Positions 8,307 through 16,173 of a DNA stretch of 64,000 nucleotides are shown piece by piece; position 1 is the first letter of the stretch; every line of letters begins with the position of its first letter. A program made the position numbers and the translations under genes. The stretch lies in contig CAJXSW010000001.1 in assembly GCA_913060645.1 (NCBI GenBank), positions 1-64,000 of the forward strand. Reading direction: 5' to 3'. Source of the DNA: an uncultured Dokdonia sp. Lineage in GTDB: Bacteria; Bacteroidota; Bacteroidia; Flavobacteriales; Flavobacteriaceae. The notes beneath the pieces are model-generated. The model was not told where the DNA came from. It was given only the letters and a program-made list of their open reading frames with translations, and ran no database searches.

Positions 8307-8606
8307 ATGACAACTATTTTTCAATATGTAAAGATTAAAGAAAGCGATGCGTTAAGTGCTGCTACAGAGGCTCAACTTGAAAAGCTCCATAAAAAATATC
8401 CAGAACTTATAAGAGCGCAAGTCTTTTTTAAAATGGAGAATACTCCAGCTCCAGAGCAACAAACCTGCGAGATAGAATTAAGCGCTCCTGGTCCTAGACT
8501 ATTTGCCACTACAACTGCTGTACACTTTGAAACAGCAATGAAGGAAACCATCTCAGACCTCGATAAACAACTGAGTAAACGTAAAGGAATATTAAATACA
8601 CACTAA
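8307..8606 (+). CDS. ribosome hibernation factor-like protein (HPF/RaiA fold)
   Basis: A 99-residue protein resembling the short HPF/YfiA family, which binds the 30S subunit and silences ribosomes in stress. It has the beta-alpha-beta-beta-beta-alpha order: VKIKESDALSAATEAQLEKLHKKYP, then RAQVFFKME, a CEIELSAPGPRLFATTTA strand pair and a final basic helix ending QLSKRKG. Sequence match to true HPF is moderate. It is 10 bases upstream of a Usp gene and has its own CRP/FNR-type promoter, so ribosome silencing and Usp synthesis would be co-induced. Confidence 0.75.
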   Translation: MTTIFQYVKIKESDALSAATEAQLEKLHKKYPELIRAQVFFKMENTPAPEQQTCEIELSAPGPRLFATTTAVHFETAMKETISDLDKQLSKRKGILNTH

Positions 8607-8616
8607 ACCAATTGTT

Positions 8617-9453
8617 ATGAAAAAGATATTAGTACCTGTAGACTTTTCGAAACATTCAGAATATGCACTTGAGACTGCTTCCGCTTTCGCGAAAGCGCAC
8701 AACGCAGAGATTATATTACTCCACATGTTAGGCTTATCAGATAGTCTTCTTCCTAAGGATGAAAGCGAAGGAGTAAACCAAGCTGTCTTCCATATGAAAC
8801 TTGCCGAAAAGCAATTTAAAGAGTTTAGAGATAAACCTTATATGAAAGGCATCACAGTCACTGAAGAAGTTCAAAATCATACAGTTTTTCATGATATCAA
8901 CGAGCTTGCATCCCAGCACAATGTAGACTTGATAGTCATGGGATCACATGGTGTTAAAGGACTCAGAGAAGAGTTTGTAGGGTCAAATACTGAGAAAGTG
9001 GTGCGTAGCTCCACGATACCCGTGCTAGTAGTTAAAGAAAAAATGACCTCTTTTATACCTAAGAATGTTGTTTTTGCCTGTGACTTTAAATTAGAAAATA
9101 TCAAAGCTTACCGAGAAGCTATTCCACTTTTTGAAGAAATGGAGGCTCGTATCCATCTTGTATATGTGAATCTCCCTACAGATCGCTTTAAAAGCTCAAA
9201 GGAGATAGAAGAAACCATGGCAGCCTTTATGCGTGCAGCAGAGTTTGGGACAGAATTACATCAGGAAGATCTTGTGATTGTAAACGGTTATACCATAGAA
9301 AGCGGACTTTATGAATATGCAGAAAAGGTAGGTGCAGATGCACTTGCAATGCCTACTCATGGTCGTAAAGGGCTAGCACATTTCTTTGCAGGTAGCGTGG
9401 CAGAGAATATAGCAAATCACTCAACACTACCTGTGTTTACTTTTAAAATGTAA
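8617..9453 (+). CDS. tandem universal stress protein (Usp) 2
   Basis: A 278-residue protein with two UspA domains, and the least degenerate of the eight in this window. Domain 1 has the ATP motif G-x2-G-x9-GS as GSHGVKG...VGSN, and domain 2 also keeps HGRKG...AGSV, so both halves may bind nucleotide. It has an in-frame palindromic repeat early in domain 1, read SAFAKAH. It is co-transcribed with the hibernation-factor gene and followed by a strong bidirectional terminator. Confidence 0.93.
   Translation: MKKILVPVDFSKHSEYALETASAFAKAHNAEIILLHMLGLSDSLLPKDESEGVNQAVFHMKLAEKQFKEFRDKPYMKGITVTEEVQNHTVFHDINELASQHNVDLIVMGSHGVKGLREEFVGSNTEKVVRSSTIPVLVVKEKMTSFIPKNVVFACDFKLENIKAYREAIPLFEEMEARIHLVYVNLPTDRFKSSKEIEETMAAFMRAAEFGTELHQEDLVIVNGYTIESGLYEYAEKVGADALAMPTHGRKGLAHFFAGSVAENIANHSTLPVFTFKM
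8682..8697. repeat. 16-bp palindrome, copy 3 (coding)
   Basis: Perfect copy in the first helix of Usp 2, read AFAKA. Confidence 0.95.
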
Positions 9454-9469
9454 TACACAACTTCTAATA

Positions 9470-9508
9470 AAAAAGGGGTGAGTTTCTCAAGAAACTCACC
9501 CTTTTTTA
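9470..9508. terminator. bidirectional terminator
   Basis: An 11-bp stem GGGTGAGTTTC (9476-9486) pairs with 9491-9501, with a TCAA loop, A run on the left and T run on the right. It serves the rightward Usp and leftward lipoprotein genes, which converge here. Confidence 0.94.
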
Positions 9509-9527
9509 TGCTTGGCTTTAAAATGAA

Positions 9528-10427
9528 TTATCTTGAAGCTAGCAACAAAGGTTGTTGATAGTGCTCTATAAGATGCATAATCTCTATGAGCGGTATTACA
9601 ACGCTATACTGGCCAGTATATGATGGGCAAATGATACAGTCATCAAAATAAAACTCAATAGCGTTATCGTTAATTACAAAGTTATTTTTATAGGCTTTAA
9701 AGTCGGTATCAGATATTTCCCAGCAGTCATAAAACATTTCGCCAGAGTGAATTTGCTCGTAAATGGTTTGATTAATTAAATCAAATACTTTCTTCTCTGC
9801 TCCAGCGATAAAAAAGTCATCAAAATAGATGAACTCCTCCTTATCTACATTGTAATTAAGACAGTCAAACATGTAAGTAGAGTGCAACATTCCTGAGTAA
9901 TAATTTTCTTTATAGAGCAGTATACTTACAAGATTTCTCTCATTTGCGTGAAGTTTAAAATCTATAATACGTTTATCTCTAAAACGCTTAATACTCAAAG
10001 TGTCGCATAGTAGTTCTTTATCCTCAAGAATCTCATTTACAGTGCGCTCTACATTTAAGTAACTCTCTGCCATATATTCATTAAACGCCTTGTATTTAGG
10101 GTTTACAGTCTCGTTAAGATAAGGATAGGTGTAATCTAGAAGATAATCTTCTGCCTCTTTATATAGATTTTTTGACTCTACAACGGCTTTTAAAATTGTG
10201 CGATCATCTGGTATTTTGATCAACGCTTCTTTTTTTGAAAGCTGACTTTTTGCTTGAATTTCCATGATGTCCTTATCTGTGAGGTACAGAGAATCTGCAG
10301 AGTCTGGATCGAGTAATCCGGCTTCTTTCTGAGGTTCGGTATTTAATGGTGTTTTCTTCAGTTTATCTGTAGGTTCTTTGCAGCTAGCTAGTAATAATAT
10401 TGCGATTAGGGTTAGATAGGTTTTCAT
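9528..10427 (-). CDS. lipoprotein with RsiV-like (DUF3298) domain
   Basis: A 299-residue lipoprotein: signal peptide with lipobox LLASC, Cys16. A charged linker follows, then a domain from about residue 90 with the DUF3298/RsiV pattern (YYSGMLHSTYMFDCLNY, a DDFF loop, and the closing AIEFYFDDCIICPSYTGQYSVVIPL strand series). In Firmicutes this fold senses lysozyme; here it is attached to the outer membrane and the ligand is unknown. A CRP/FNR-type box with a standard -10 lies upstream, so it belongs with the low-oxygen set. Confidence 0.8.
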   Translation of the reverse strand: MKTYLTLIAILLLASCKEPTDKLKKTPLNTEPQKEAGLLDPDSADSLYLTDKDIMEIQAKSQLSKKEALIKIPDDRTILKAVVESKNLYKEAEDYLLDYTYPYLNETVNPKYKAFNEYMAESYLNVERTVNEILEDKELLCDTLSIKRFRDKRIIDFKLHANERNLVSILLYKENYYSGMLHSTYMFDCLNYNVDKEEFIYFDDFFIAGAEKKVFDLINQTIYEQIHSGEMFYDCWEISDTDFKAYKNNFVINDNAIEFYFDDCIICPSYTGQYSVVIPLIEIMHLIEHYQQPLLLASR

Positions 10428-10447
10428 AATGATGTTTTTAAGTGTCG

Positions 10448-10490
10448 TAAATGTAATTTTGAGATTGATGGATTACTATGATATCCGTCA
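10448..10490 (-). promoter_or_regulatory. CRP/FNR-type box plus -10, for the lipoprotein gene
   Basis: On the minus strand the box reads TGACGGATATCA, followed by TAG (10490 to 10479). The -10 box TACATTTA runs 10455 to 10448, with standard spacing. Confidence 0.83.
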
Positions 10491-10534
10491 GCTTAGACGA
10501 GCTAAAACAAGAAGAAGTACATGTTTTTTTAATT

Positions 10535-10550
10535 CGCTTTCGCGAAAGCG
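10535..10550. repeat. 16-bp palindrome, copy 4 (intergenic)
   Basis: Perfect copy between the lipoprotein promoter and the 3' end of the MscS-like gene. Confidence 0.95.
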
Positions 10551-10567
10551 TACCCTAAAAATCCACA

Positions 10568-11488
10568 CTACTTTGTGGTAGTTGTAGTCATATTAATAGT
10601 AGTAGGCGGCATTTTGATAACCTCAAGAGTGGTAGAGGCGATAACCACTTGGTCATTGGTTTTAAGAATCGCTTCTTGAATGCGAGACTGGAGAAGATCC
10701 TTTGTGATTCTACGTTTTTTGTAGTCTACTATATATCTCAAATTAAATTGCACCCAGTTATCTGTGAGCGTGATGGCAAGGGTAGGACCAACAAGGGCAT
10801 CTTCTATGTAGTATTTTGCAACAACTTGCTGCCAATGATCGAGCGCAAAATTTACATAGTCTGCAAGTACCTCTTGTGCAACATTTGTGATAATCTCTTT
10901 TGTAAGTTCCATATCTGAACTATGATGAATGGGAAGATTAAATTCATCCCAGATAAAAGGAAAATCTTGGGAGTAATTATAAATAGGTCCTTTAAAAACA
11001 AAGGCATTACTCAGTTTTACAATTCGGCCGCTATAATTATCTGAGCTTACCCATTCTCCTATTTCCATCATGGTGGTGTAAATGCTATCTATATCGATCA
11101 CATCTCCTTTAATTCCATTAATCTCTATACGGTCTCCAGGCGCATATACTTTTACTATAAAAATGTATAAAGAGCCAGCAATACTGAGGATAAGTTCTTG
11201 TAAAGTAAATGCTATTCCCGCAGAAAATAACCCAATGGCGAGCGTAAAGTCTTCTATGTTTCCAGTAAAATAGGAAATTGATAATAAGGCGATAAAAACG
11301 TAACCCACAATCTCAATCGCTTTTTGAGATTTGTAACGAGTGTTTGTATTGGGTAATCTTTTCTTAAGAAACTTACGTACTAGTTGTACGATTATAACAA
11401 TAAAAAGCACCCATAAAACATAGCGTATTACATCAATACCTGCGGGATGCTCCGTAAACCAGTTTCTTATGTATTCTTGTTGATCCAA
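10568..11488 (-). CDS. MscS-like mechanosensitive channel
   Basis: A 306-residue small-conductance mechanosensitive channel homologue. There are about three N-terminal membrane helices (residues 18-38, 52-72 and 75-115), the last being the pore helix region with AGIAFTLQELILSIAGSLYI. The beta domain follows, with the signature PGDRIEINGIKGDVIDID. It releases solutes under hypo-osmotic stress. It is the last gene of a leftward five-gene run (TerB-like, cbpA, cbpM, dinB-like, mscS-like), spaced 5 bases from the previous gene. Confidence 0.92.
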   Translation of the reverse strand: MDQQEYIRNWFTEHPAGIDVIRYVLWVLFIVIIVQLVRKFLKKRLPNTNTRYKSQKAIEIVGYVFIALLSISYFTGNIEDFTLAIGLFSAGIAFTLQELILSIAGSLYIFIVKVYAPGDRIEINGIKGDVIDIDSIYTTMMEIGEWVSSDNYSGRIVKLSNAFVFKGPIYNYSQDFPFIWDEFNLPIHHSSDMELTKEIITNVAQEVLADYVNFALDHWQQVVAKYYIEDALVGPTLAITLTDNWVQFNLRYIVDYKKRRITKDLLQSRIQEAILKTNDQVVIASTTLEVIKMPPTTINMTTTTTK

Positions 11489-11493
11489 GATAA

Positions 11494-11958
11494 TTAATTT
11501 TTTGCCTCCCCATATTTGAGAATAATCCCGATTTGCCCTGCGTGATATGCAGTATGTGATGTGATACGACCTAGGGCTTGCGCTTTTGTTTTTGCACCAA
11601 ACTCTTTGGTCTCAATAACTGTCTCCCAGTCTGCATCTACTTGCTTCTCTATAATTGCCTTTAAAACAGATTTTGATCTGTTTAAGATGTCTTTAAGCGC
11701 ATTGAGATCTACCCACTCACCAGTATCGTGCTTTGCTATTACTGTTTTTGCAATGATTTTTGTGTCTTTTGCTCCAAAAACATTTTTGGCAAATAATAAT
11801 TCCACCTCTGCAATATGTCTTAGTAAGAAACCTAAACTGTTAGGCGATGGAGATAGTGTTTTTCGTAAATCTTGTTTTGTAATTAAATGGAGTTTATCCT
11901 CTAGTCGTGTATGAGCTTCTTCCCATAATGCTAGTAATAATGAAGTTCGTGTAGCCAT
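11494..11958 (-). CDS. DinB family protein
   Basis: A 154-residue four-helix-bundle protein of the DinB/YfiT metal-dependent hydrolase superfamily. The three metal-ligand His positions of the family are visible: His in LLRHIAEVE, and the last in TSHTAYHAGQIG. Partner thiol-transfer functions are known for some relatives; the substrate here is unknown. It overlaps the end of cbpM by 28 bases, showing translational coupling in the chaperone operon. Confidence 0.88.
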   Translation of the reverse strand: MATRTSLLLALWEEAHTRLEDKLHLITKQDLRKTLSPSPNSLGFLLRHIAEVELLFAKNVFGAKDTKIIAKTVIAKHDTGEWVDLNALKDILNRSKSVLKAIIEKQVDADWETVIETKEFGAKTKAQALGRITSHTAYHAGQIGIILKYGEAKN

Positions 11959-12248
11959 TTTTGAAATCTTTTAAGTTGGTTTTCTAGTTCGCTCAGATGG
12001 TGTTGCATTTTTTCAAGACGTTCTAATAGATGAAAAATCGTTTCAATACCGGGTAGGTTAATGTCGAGCTCTTGATTAAAAACAAGAATGCGTTCAAGTT
12101 TTTGAACTTCTGTTTCTGGTATAAAGAGCGTATTCTCTTTAGTCACTACAGTAACAAGTCCAAAGTTGTTTAAATCTTCTATAAATGTTAGTGCAATCTC
12201 ATGACTTGTACAGAAGTTTTCGGCGGGTATTAAGATGTGTTTTTCCAT
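11931..12248 (-). CDS. cbpM: CbpM-like chaperone modulator
   Basis: A 105-residue protein with a MerR-like helix-turn-helix N-terminal part and a long C-terminal coiled-coil (about residues 65-100). This matches CbpM, which binds the J-domain of CbpA and inhibits it. It lies directly after the CbpA-type gene, 2 bases away, exactly the expected partner arrangement. Sequence identity to the Escherichia protein is low, so the call rests on size, layout and context. Confidence 0.8.
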   Translation of the reverse strand: MEKHILIPAENFCTSHEIALTFIEDLNNFGLVTVVTKENTLFIPETEVQKLERILVFNQELDINLPGIETIFHLLERLEKMQHHLSELENQLKRFQKWLHELHYY

Positions 12249-12250
12249 AA

Positions 12251-13135
12251 TTAATCAAGTGCTGCAAGTCGTTCATAAAGCTCTTTTTGTGCTGGAGTAA
12301 GAGTAGTAGGTATGGTGATTTGATAAGTCACAAACAAGTTTCCGAAGGTGTCATCCTTTTTATAAACGGGAAATCCTTTTCCGCTAAGTTTTATTTTGGT
12401 GCCATTTTGAGTACCAGGTTTTACCTTGAGCTTTACGGTACTGTCTAAAGTTTTTATCTGAATATCTCCACCTAGTACAGCCGTGGTGAGCGGGATGTTA
12501 TGTGTAATAAATAAATCTGCTTTTTCGCGATGAAAAGGAGTGTTATTTGTAATTGCAAAAGTGATATACAAATCCCCTTTAGGACCGTTATTAGGACTTT
12601 TACCACCATGATTTTTGATCTTAATGGTTTGTCCATGTTCTACACCGGCAGGTATAGTAATTCTTATGTTTTTGCCATTTACAGTGAGGGTACGCTTTGT
12701 GGTCTTAAACACATCCATTAAGTTGAGATGCAACTCTGCTTGCACATCTTGCCCACGGTAAGTAGCTCGCTGTTGCTGTCTTCCAGCACCTCCAAACATA
12801 TTTTCAAAAAAGTCTGAAAAGTCTTCTTCACCACCTCCAGAATATCTTTGATATTGCTGTCGTGATTGCTGGCTATTACGTTGCTTACTAGCTTTTTCAT
12901 AAGCCTCTGCATCTTTCCAGTTTTCACCGTATTGATCGTATTTTTTACGATTTTCAGGATGGCTTAAAACTTCATTTGCTTCGTTTATTTCCTTAAACTT
13001 ATGTTCTGCCTCTTTATCATTAGGATTGAGGTCAGGATGGTATTTGCGTGCGAGTTTACGATATGCTTTTTTGATATCTGCTTCGCTTGCACTTTTGGTA
13101 ATTCCAAGGATCTTATAGTAATCTATAAATTGCAT
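12251..13135 (-). CDS. cbpA: DnaJ-type co-chaperone CbpA
   Basis: A 294-residue class B J-protein. The J domain is at residues 3-68 with the HPD tripeptide at 33-35, which stimulates DnaK ATPase. A Gly/Gln/Arg-rich linker with GGAGRQQQ follows, then two C-terminal beta domains (from about residue 120). There is no zinc-finger, as expected for CbpA rather than DnaJ. It is followed by the modulator cbpM and preceded, 15 bases away, by a TerB-like gene. Confidence 0.93.
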   Translation of the reverse strand: MQFIDYYKILGITKSASEADIKKAYRKLARKYHPDLNPNDKEAEHKFKEINEANEVLSHPENRKKYDQYGENWKDAEAYEKASKQRNSQQSRQQYQRYSGGGEEDFSDFFENMFGGAGRQQQRATYRGQDVQAELHLNLMDVFKTTKRTLTVNGKNIRITIPAGVEHGQTIKIKNHGGKSPNNGPKGDLYITFAITNNTPFHREKADLFITHNIPLTTAVLGGDIQIKTLDSTVKLKVKPGTQNGTKIKLSGKGFPVYKKDDTFGNLFVTYQITIPTTLTPAQKELYERLAALD

Positions 13136-13150
13136 CTTTAATAAAATATA

Positions 13151-13555
13151 TTAATGTGAGAGCGCTATTTCTAATTTGCCTAGCATGACAAGTTCAGACT
13201 TATTGACGTCAGAAAATGCACGCGCAATTGTCCATGCTGTTTGTAGAATGATGTTCTTAACTTCTAGTGTAAAAAACTGTGGCCGTTCATTTCTATAGGT
13301 AATAAAAGCATCATACATATCTTGAGGATCTTCATTAAAAGCTTCTACACCTTCAAAAACAATCTCTATAAGATAGGCAGCATCAGAGCCAAATGCATCC
13401 TCCAGATCATCAAGATCTAGCCAGTAATCATGAATACACGATTGGAGTCTAGAAAACTCCTCATCTTTTACAATATTATCTGCTGCGGCAACAGCATAAA
13501 AGAGTTTTCCTAGCTGGTGATAAAATGTATTGTCTTTTTTATTAGTAAGAGCCAT
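13151..13555 (-). CDS. TerB-like helical protein
   Basis: A protein of about 134 residues with a TerB/tellurite-resistance-type helical core: FYAVAAADNIVKDEEFSRLQ is the typical calcium-loop-like first motif, followed by a second helical half. The frame is open to an ATG at 13624, but that would place the start upstream of the -10 box and inside the shared regulatory box. The ATG at 13555 (MALTNKKDN) follows the leftward -10 box by about 20 bases and is preferred. It heads the chaperone operon. Confidence 0.72.
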   Translation of the reverse strand: MALTNKKDNTFYHQLGKLFYAVAAADNIVKDEEFSRLQSCIHDYWLDLDDLEDAFGSDAAYLIEIVFEGVEAFNEDPQDMYDAFITYRNERPQFFTLEVKNIILQTAWTIARAFSDVNKSELVMLGKLEIALSH

Positions 13556-13575
13556 TGGGATTGTATTTACACCTG

Positions 13576-13617
13576 CAAATTGAGTCCTTGAAACGGTGTA
13601 GTCTATGATATTTATCA
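13576..13617 (-). promoter_or_regulatory. CRP/FNR-type box, leftward use (weaker -10)
   Basis: The symmetric box at 13606-13617 reads TGATAAATATCA on this strand. A 7-base CAATTTG (13582 to 13576) stands at nearly the standard distance, one base shorter than the consensus. It probably drives the TerB-like/cbpA operon. Confidence 0.55.
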
Positions 13618-13648
13618 TAGGCATATCTTGCTTTTATTCTCAAGTTTA
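13606..13648 (+). promoter_or_regulatory. CRP/FNR-type box plus -10, for the sigma-like gene
   Basis: Box TGATATTTATCA at 13606-13617, followed by TAG. The -10-like CAAGTTTA at 13641-13648 is at the standard spacing, and the ATG at 13671 follows. Confidence 0.75.
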
Positions 13649-13670
13649 TAGGGTATTAAAAATTATACCC

Positions 13671-14426
13671 ATGAGCACTAGACAACACATTACCAAGACA
13701 AGAAATTACCGTATTTATGTACAGCAATATTATGAGATCTTAGAACTCCATAAAGCAAAAGATGATAAGCGTGCTTTTTATGAAGTGTACATACGTATCA
13801 TTCCTGAGCTTAAAAACTATATCAATACAAGGTTACAAGAGCTCGTTCATAATGGTCATTTTCCTCATAATTTTTATGAAGTCCATGATTTTATAGATGA
13901 CCTATTTATTGCCGTGTATGAGAATTTTGAAGATTTAAAACAAGAAGAGGACTTTTACCTATTTCTTTTTGCTCAAATCGATGCGTTATTAGCACAGGCA
14001 GCGCAAGAGGAAATCAAGCACCATGAGTCTGTAGTACAACTAGATCTTTATGCAAAAACAGAACGAGATAAGCTTAGAGAGCGCTATACGGCACAGTTTG
14101 ATGGTGATTTAATTATGAAAGAAGAGCTCACTGATGTGTCATATGATCTCAATAAACAGATTTTTGAGCCTATAATTCAAGATGGTGGTACACAAAAACT
14201 TGACGAGCGTATAGATCAAGAAAAGCTGGAAAAATTTACCACAAATAACATCCATGAGATACTCAAAATGATCCCGCTAGCGCATCGCAATATTGCTACA
14301 TTGTTTATCCACTTTCACCTAGATGCACCAGAGATTGTAAGAATTACAAAACGCTCACGTCTCGAGGTAGAAAACTCGATAGATAGTATAAAACATATTT
14401 TACGTAGAGATTTTTTTAATGTGTAG
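13671..14426 (+). CDS. sigma-70/ECF-like protein
   Basis: A 251-residue protein with two regions resembling RNA polymerase sigma factors. Around residues 60-110, HDFIDDLFIAVYENFEDL resembles region 2. The last 60 residues, with IPLAHRNIATLFIHFHLDAPEIVRITKRSRLEVENSI, resemble the region 4 helix-turn-helix. The middle is longer than in ordinary ECF factors. There is no visible anti-sigma partner next door. An upstream in-frame start at 13605 is rejected because it would overlap the regulatory box. It could be an ECF sigma under low-oxygen control, extending the regulon; assignment is moderate. Confidence 0.6.
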   Translation: MSTRQHITKTRNYRIYVQQYYEILELHKAKDDKRAFYEVYIRIIPELKNYINTRLQELVHNGHFPHNFYEVHDFIDDLFIAVYENFEDLKQEEDFYLFLFAQIDALLAQAAQEEIKHHESVVQLDLYAKTERDKLRERYTAQFDGDLIMKEELTDVSYDLNKQIFEPIIQDGGTQKLDERIDQEKLEKFTTNNIHEILKMIPLAHRNIATLFIHFHLDAPEIVRITKRSRLEVENSIDSIKHILRRDFFNV

Positions 14427-14489
14427 TAAACTCAATAGAGAGAACTTTGTAATTAAAGAAATTACTCTCTTTATGTAATAGTATAAGTA

Positions 14490-14505
14490 CGCTTTCGCGA
14501 AAGCG
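14490..14505. repeat. 16-bp palindrome, copy 5 (intergenic)
   Basis: Perfect copy in the 238-base gap between the sigma-like and sensor kinase genes. The rest of that gap shows only a weak GAGAG/CTCTC hairpin at about 14433-14472 and a TACTTTTA -10 candidate at 14652-14659, without a CRP/FNR-type box. Confidence 0.95.
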
Positions 14506-14664
14506 TAAAAAATTATAATTATGCTCTGTAAATAGTTATAGTAAAGTGCCTTTAAAATGAGGTGTGCAAGTTTCTTAATATGTCGCAAATCAGATTTTTT
14601 TTTGGTGAGTATTAATTTCTAGTTTCATTACTTCATACTCTATTATTCTTGTACTTTTAGGGGT

Positions 14665-16170
14665 ATGGAATTTTTTGAAGAAAGTATTGAAGAAGCTTTT
14701 ATGATTCTCTTTGAAGGAGCGTCAGAAGGGATTGTAGTTGTAAATGCAGACCAGATGATTGTAGCAACAAATCAATCTGCTCGCGACATTTTTGGCTATG
14801 AAAAGAAGGAGTTAGAAGGCAGGTCGCTAGAAACCTTAATCCCTATGCGTTTTCATAAGAAGCACGTGGGGCACTTTGATAAGTTTATGCATCATAGTGA
14901 TAAACGTGAGATGGGCAAGGGGCGTGATCTTTATGGGCTATGCAAAGACGGAAGTCAAGTACCTGTAGAAGCCGGACTTAATCCTTTTGTTCTGCACAAA
15001 AAGAAGTACGTCATGGCACTCGTGACAAATATTACTGTGCGTAAAAATGCCGAAAAAGAGCTCAAGCAATGGGCAAACATCTTTAACGAGTCTTTAAATG
15101 AGATTTTCATATTTGACGCTGTAAGCCTGCGCTTTATTGATGCAAATATAGGCGCAAGAGAAAATATAGGGTATACGCTCGAAGAGCTGTCATTAATGAC
15201 ACCCGTAGATATTAAGCCAGACTTTACAGAAAAACAATTCCGAGATTACATAGCGCCCTTGATTAATGGTACAGAGCGCAAAATGATTTTTAATACCACC
15301 CATGAGCGTAAAGATGGAACTACATATCCAGTAGAGGTACACCTGCAACCATCTAATTCTGAAAATACGAGTACACTTGTTGCCATTATTCTTGATATTA
15401 CAGAGCGTGTAAATTATACAGATAGACTTGAGAAGACTGTAGAGGAGCGCACACATCAGCTAGAAGAAGCCTTGCAAACAGAAATAGAACTCAACGAGCT
15501 TAAAACAAAGTTTTTGTCTCTTGTTTCTCATGAGTTTAAAACACCATTGAGTGGTATTTTAACTTCGGCGACACTCGCAGGAAAGTATACAACAGAAGAG
15601 CAACAAGATAAAAGAGTAAAGCACCTTACCACGATACAGAATAAGGTTAAGTATCTCAATACTATTATAGATGATTTTCTATCTATCGAGAGGCTAGAAA
15701 CTGGAAAGACTAATTATGCATACACGACGTTCCCACTTAGCAAAGTGCTTAACGAGGTAATTTATGATGCAAACATGCACCTTAAAGATGGCCAGTATAT
15801 TAAGTATCCTACAGATGCAGATGAGTTTATTATTAATTTTGATGAGAAAATTATGGAGCTCGTGTTGAGCAATTTAATATATAACGCCATTAAATATTCA
15901 TCTGAAGGCACGATAGTAGATCTCCAACTCAAAAATAATGAGCAAGGACTCGAGATTAAGATTATTGATCAAGGAATAGGGATACCAGAACACGAGCAAA
16001 AATTTATTTTTAATCGATATTTTAGAGCAGAAAATGCATTGTTAAATGCAGGAACAGGGATAGGACTTAACATTGTCAAGACGCATTTAGAAAACCTTGG
16101 AGCTTCTATTAGTTTTGAAAGTAAACATAATGAAGGTTCTACATTTACAGTTACAATACCAATCACATAG
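14665..16170 (+). CDS. soluble PAS-PAS sensor histidine kinase, FixL-like
   Basis: A 501-residue cytoplasmic kinase without membrane segments. PAS1 spans about residues 10-128 and PAS2 about 132-250; a coiled coil (252-280), a HisKA domain with the phospho-acceptor His289 in LVSHEFKTPLSG, and a HATPase domain with N, G1 (DQGIGIP) and G2 (GTGIGL) boxes follow. In PAS1, LIPMRFHKKH and GKGR align without gaps to the rhizobial FixL haem pocket as I remember it: His67 with the haem ligand His200 and Arg87 with Arg220. Many non-haem PAS domains share a similar His, so haem binding is a hypothesis. It ends 3 bases before the receiver-CRP gene and is surely its partner. Confidence 0.9.
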   Translation: MEFFEESIEEAFMILFEGASEGIVVVNADQMIVATNQSARDIFGYEKKELEGRSLETLIPMRFHKKHVGHFDKFMHHSDKREMGKGRDLYGLCKDGSQVPVEAGLNPFVLHKKKYVMALVTNITVRKNAEKELKQWANIFNESLNEIFIFDAVSLRFIDANIGARENIGYTLEELSLMTPVDIKPDFTEKQFRDYIAPLINGTERKMIFNTTHERKDGTTYPVEVHLQPSNSENTSTLVAIILDITERVNYTDRLEKTVEERTHQLEEALQTEIELNELKTKFLSLVSHEFKTPLSGILTSATLAGKYTTEEQQDKRVKHLTTIQNKVKYLNTIIDDFLSIERLETGKTNYAYTTFPLSKVLNEVIYDANMHLKDGQYIKYPTDADEFIINFDEKIMELVLSNLIYNAIKYSSEGTIVDLQLKNNEQGLEIKIIDQGIGIPEHEQKFIFNRYFRAENALLNAGTGIGLNIVKTHLENLGASISFESKHNEGSTFTVTIPIT

Positions 16171-16173
16171 ATT

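Noticed and set aside
14600-14664. A CRP/FNR-type box in front of the sensor kinase gene.
   Set aside because: A TACTTTTA -10 candidate is present at 14652, but the position where a box would be has no TGA-N6-TCA. The sensor and regulator do not seem autoregulated this way.
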